Shown: positions 5,161 to 5,814 of the stretch, piece after piece
How the letters are laid out: the number at the start of each line of letters is the position of its first letter
How positions within the stretch are numbered: the first letter of the stretch is position 1
NCBI GenBank assembly: GCA_964502665.1
Contig: CAZCXP010000151.1
Span: forward strand, 1-5,814
Direction of reading: 5' to 3'
DNA: 5,814 bases
Source of the DNA: SOKG01 sp964502665
GTDB taxonomy: Bacteria; Chloroflexota; Dehalococcoidia; SZUA-161
Program-made: the position numbers and the translations under genes
Notes under the pieces: generated by a model
Databases searched by the model: none
What the model was told of the DNA's origin: nothing
What the model saw: the letters and a program-made list of their open reading frames with translations, nothing else

Positions 5161-5733
5161 ATGCCTGAAGAATTGCCACCGGAGCTGAAAGAGTCCATTG
5201 ATGAGTTCTATCTCGAAACGAGCCCGGAGATAAAGGACTTGATCCACGGCTGGCTGTACAAGATTGTTGCTGCGGCCTATGAGGGGATCGGCGAGCTCCC
5301 GCCGGAGCACAGGGATAGGATTCTGATGAAGATATCGAAGGCCTGCAGCGACCAGGCGAAGATGGTGCTGGGGTGCCCGCCGGGCATGGGCTGGGAAGAG
5401 TACAAGAAACACATGGCGGAGTTGCAGCCTCCCTTTGGGCCGAGGAAGATCACTCAGATAGGTGATATTGTTCACTGGACATATGTTCCTCCTAAAGATA
5501 AGGACGGTCGCCCGATATGCCAGTGTCCCCTCATCAGGTTCGGCTGGATGGAGCCAAGACCTGAAGTATGCGCCTGCTCAGCAAACAGTGTGGCTAGCTA
5601 TATCGAGGAGTTCACCGGAAGGGAGGTAGCCACGGTTGAGACGTTGGGCAGCCCCATGGTCGGTGGCGAGGAGGAGTGCCGCTTCCTCATACACCTCAAG
5701 CCCTCCGCCTTTAGCACACCTAAACATGAGTAG
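5161..5733 (+). CDS. Cysteine-rich protein of unknown function, ATC-hydrolase/V4R-like C-terminus possible
   Basis: A 190-residue soluble protein without signal peptide. The N-terminal half (about 1-90) is acidic and helical (PPELKESIDEF, PEHRDRILMKISKAC). The C-terminal half holds CQCP (120-123), then CACSANSVASYIEEFTGREV (137-156), and ends with a GGEEECRFLIHLK strand (168-180). Seven cysteines lie at 62, 72, 120, 122, 137, 139 and 173. The two CxC pairs 17 residues apart could bind a metal or an iron-sulfur cluster, or act in thiol chemistry. The order 'helix - TGR.V.TVET - G.E.C.F.I' recalls the C-terminal part of ATC-hydrolase-like and V4R domain proteins, but I cannot confirm membership. 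Third gene of the likely operon, 42 bases after paralogue B. Its TAG stop lies inside the left end of a palindromic repeat, so the native C-terminus may have been altered. Confidence 0.85.
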   Translation: MPEELPPELKESIDEFYLETSPEIKDLIHGWLYKIVAAAYEGIGELPPEHRDRILMKISKACSDQAKMVLGCPPGMGWEEYKKHMAELQPPFGPRKITQIGDIVHWTYVPPKDKDGRPICQCPLIRFGWMEPRPEVCACSANSVASYIEEFTGREVATVETLGSPMVGGEEECRFLIHLKPSAFSTPKHE

Positions 5734-5789
5734 CGTCGTGACTCCTGTCACGACGGATAATTCGTTGCCACAGGAGTGGCAACGCTACT
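5729..5789. repeat. 61-bp double-hairpin palindromic element
   Basis: Ends AGTAGCG (5729-5735) and CGCTACT (5783-5789) are 7-bp terminal inverted repeats. Inside are two perfect 9-bp hairpins: CGTCGTGAC/GTCACGACG with loop TCCT (5734-5755), and CGTTGCCAC/GTGGCAACG with loop AGGA (5763-5784). The loops and flanking bases, ACTCCTGT (5741-5748) and ACAGGAGT (5770-5777), are exact reverse complements, so the whole element can also fold as one long imperfect palindrome. No T-run follows directly, so it is not a classic terminator, although it may slow or end operon transcription. It resembles a REP/MITE-like dispersed element. Its left end includes the TAG stop of the preceding gene. Confidence 0.8.
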
Positions 5790-5814
5790 GAGAGTGTTTT
5801 GGATTTGGTGCTTG

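Overview
The window looks like a chromosomal segment of an uncultured bacterium. The overall impression (bacterial-type ProRS, an SDR, uncharacterised two-domain 'MLYLYE' proteins, dispersed palindromic repeats, strong AAGGAGG-type ribosome binding sites) fits Chloroflexota, perhaps Dehalococcoidia. That assignment is from memory of similar sequences, not from a search, and is tentative. There is no phage, CRISPR, transposase, tRNA or rRNA that I can support.

Layout. (1) 1-1781: a GC-rich perfect palindrome, then a complete prolyl-tRNA synthetase gene (proS) on the + strand. (2) 1782-2165: no ordinary gene, but a near-consensus sigma70 promoter (TTGACA-17-TATCAT), about 240 bases with several hairpins and a 14-codon ORF behind a very strong Shine-Dalgarno sequence, and a 13-bp terminator hairpin. 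This has the architecture of an independent small RNA unit and is the least explained part of the window. (3) 2166-2969, minus strand: a complete short-chain dehydrogenase/reductase (SDR), with its own promoter and an inverted repeat at its presumed start of transcription. (4) 2970-3672: about 700 bases without a supportable gene, filled in its first half by repeats: two 35-bp direct repeats 214 bp apart, a 34-bp perfect palindrome, and an inverted-repeat element of a dispersed type. (5) 3673-5733, + strand: a three-gene likely operon. Two adjacent paralogues each contain a tandem duplication of a ferredoxin-like (NIPSNAP/dimeric alpha-beta-barrel-like) domain. They are followed by a 190-residue protein with seven cysteines, including two CxC pairs. 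(6) 5729-5789: a 61-bp double-hairpin palindromic element whose left end supplies the stop codon of the last gene.

How they may work together. proS is housekeeping and probably unrelated to the rest. The SDR and the three-gene operon diverge from one repeat-rich region. They could belong to one accessory catabolic or redox pathway: an NAD(H)-linked SDR, small-molecule-binding barrel proteins and a Cys-rich partner. This rests only on proximity and fold guesses; no substrate can be named.
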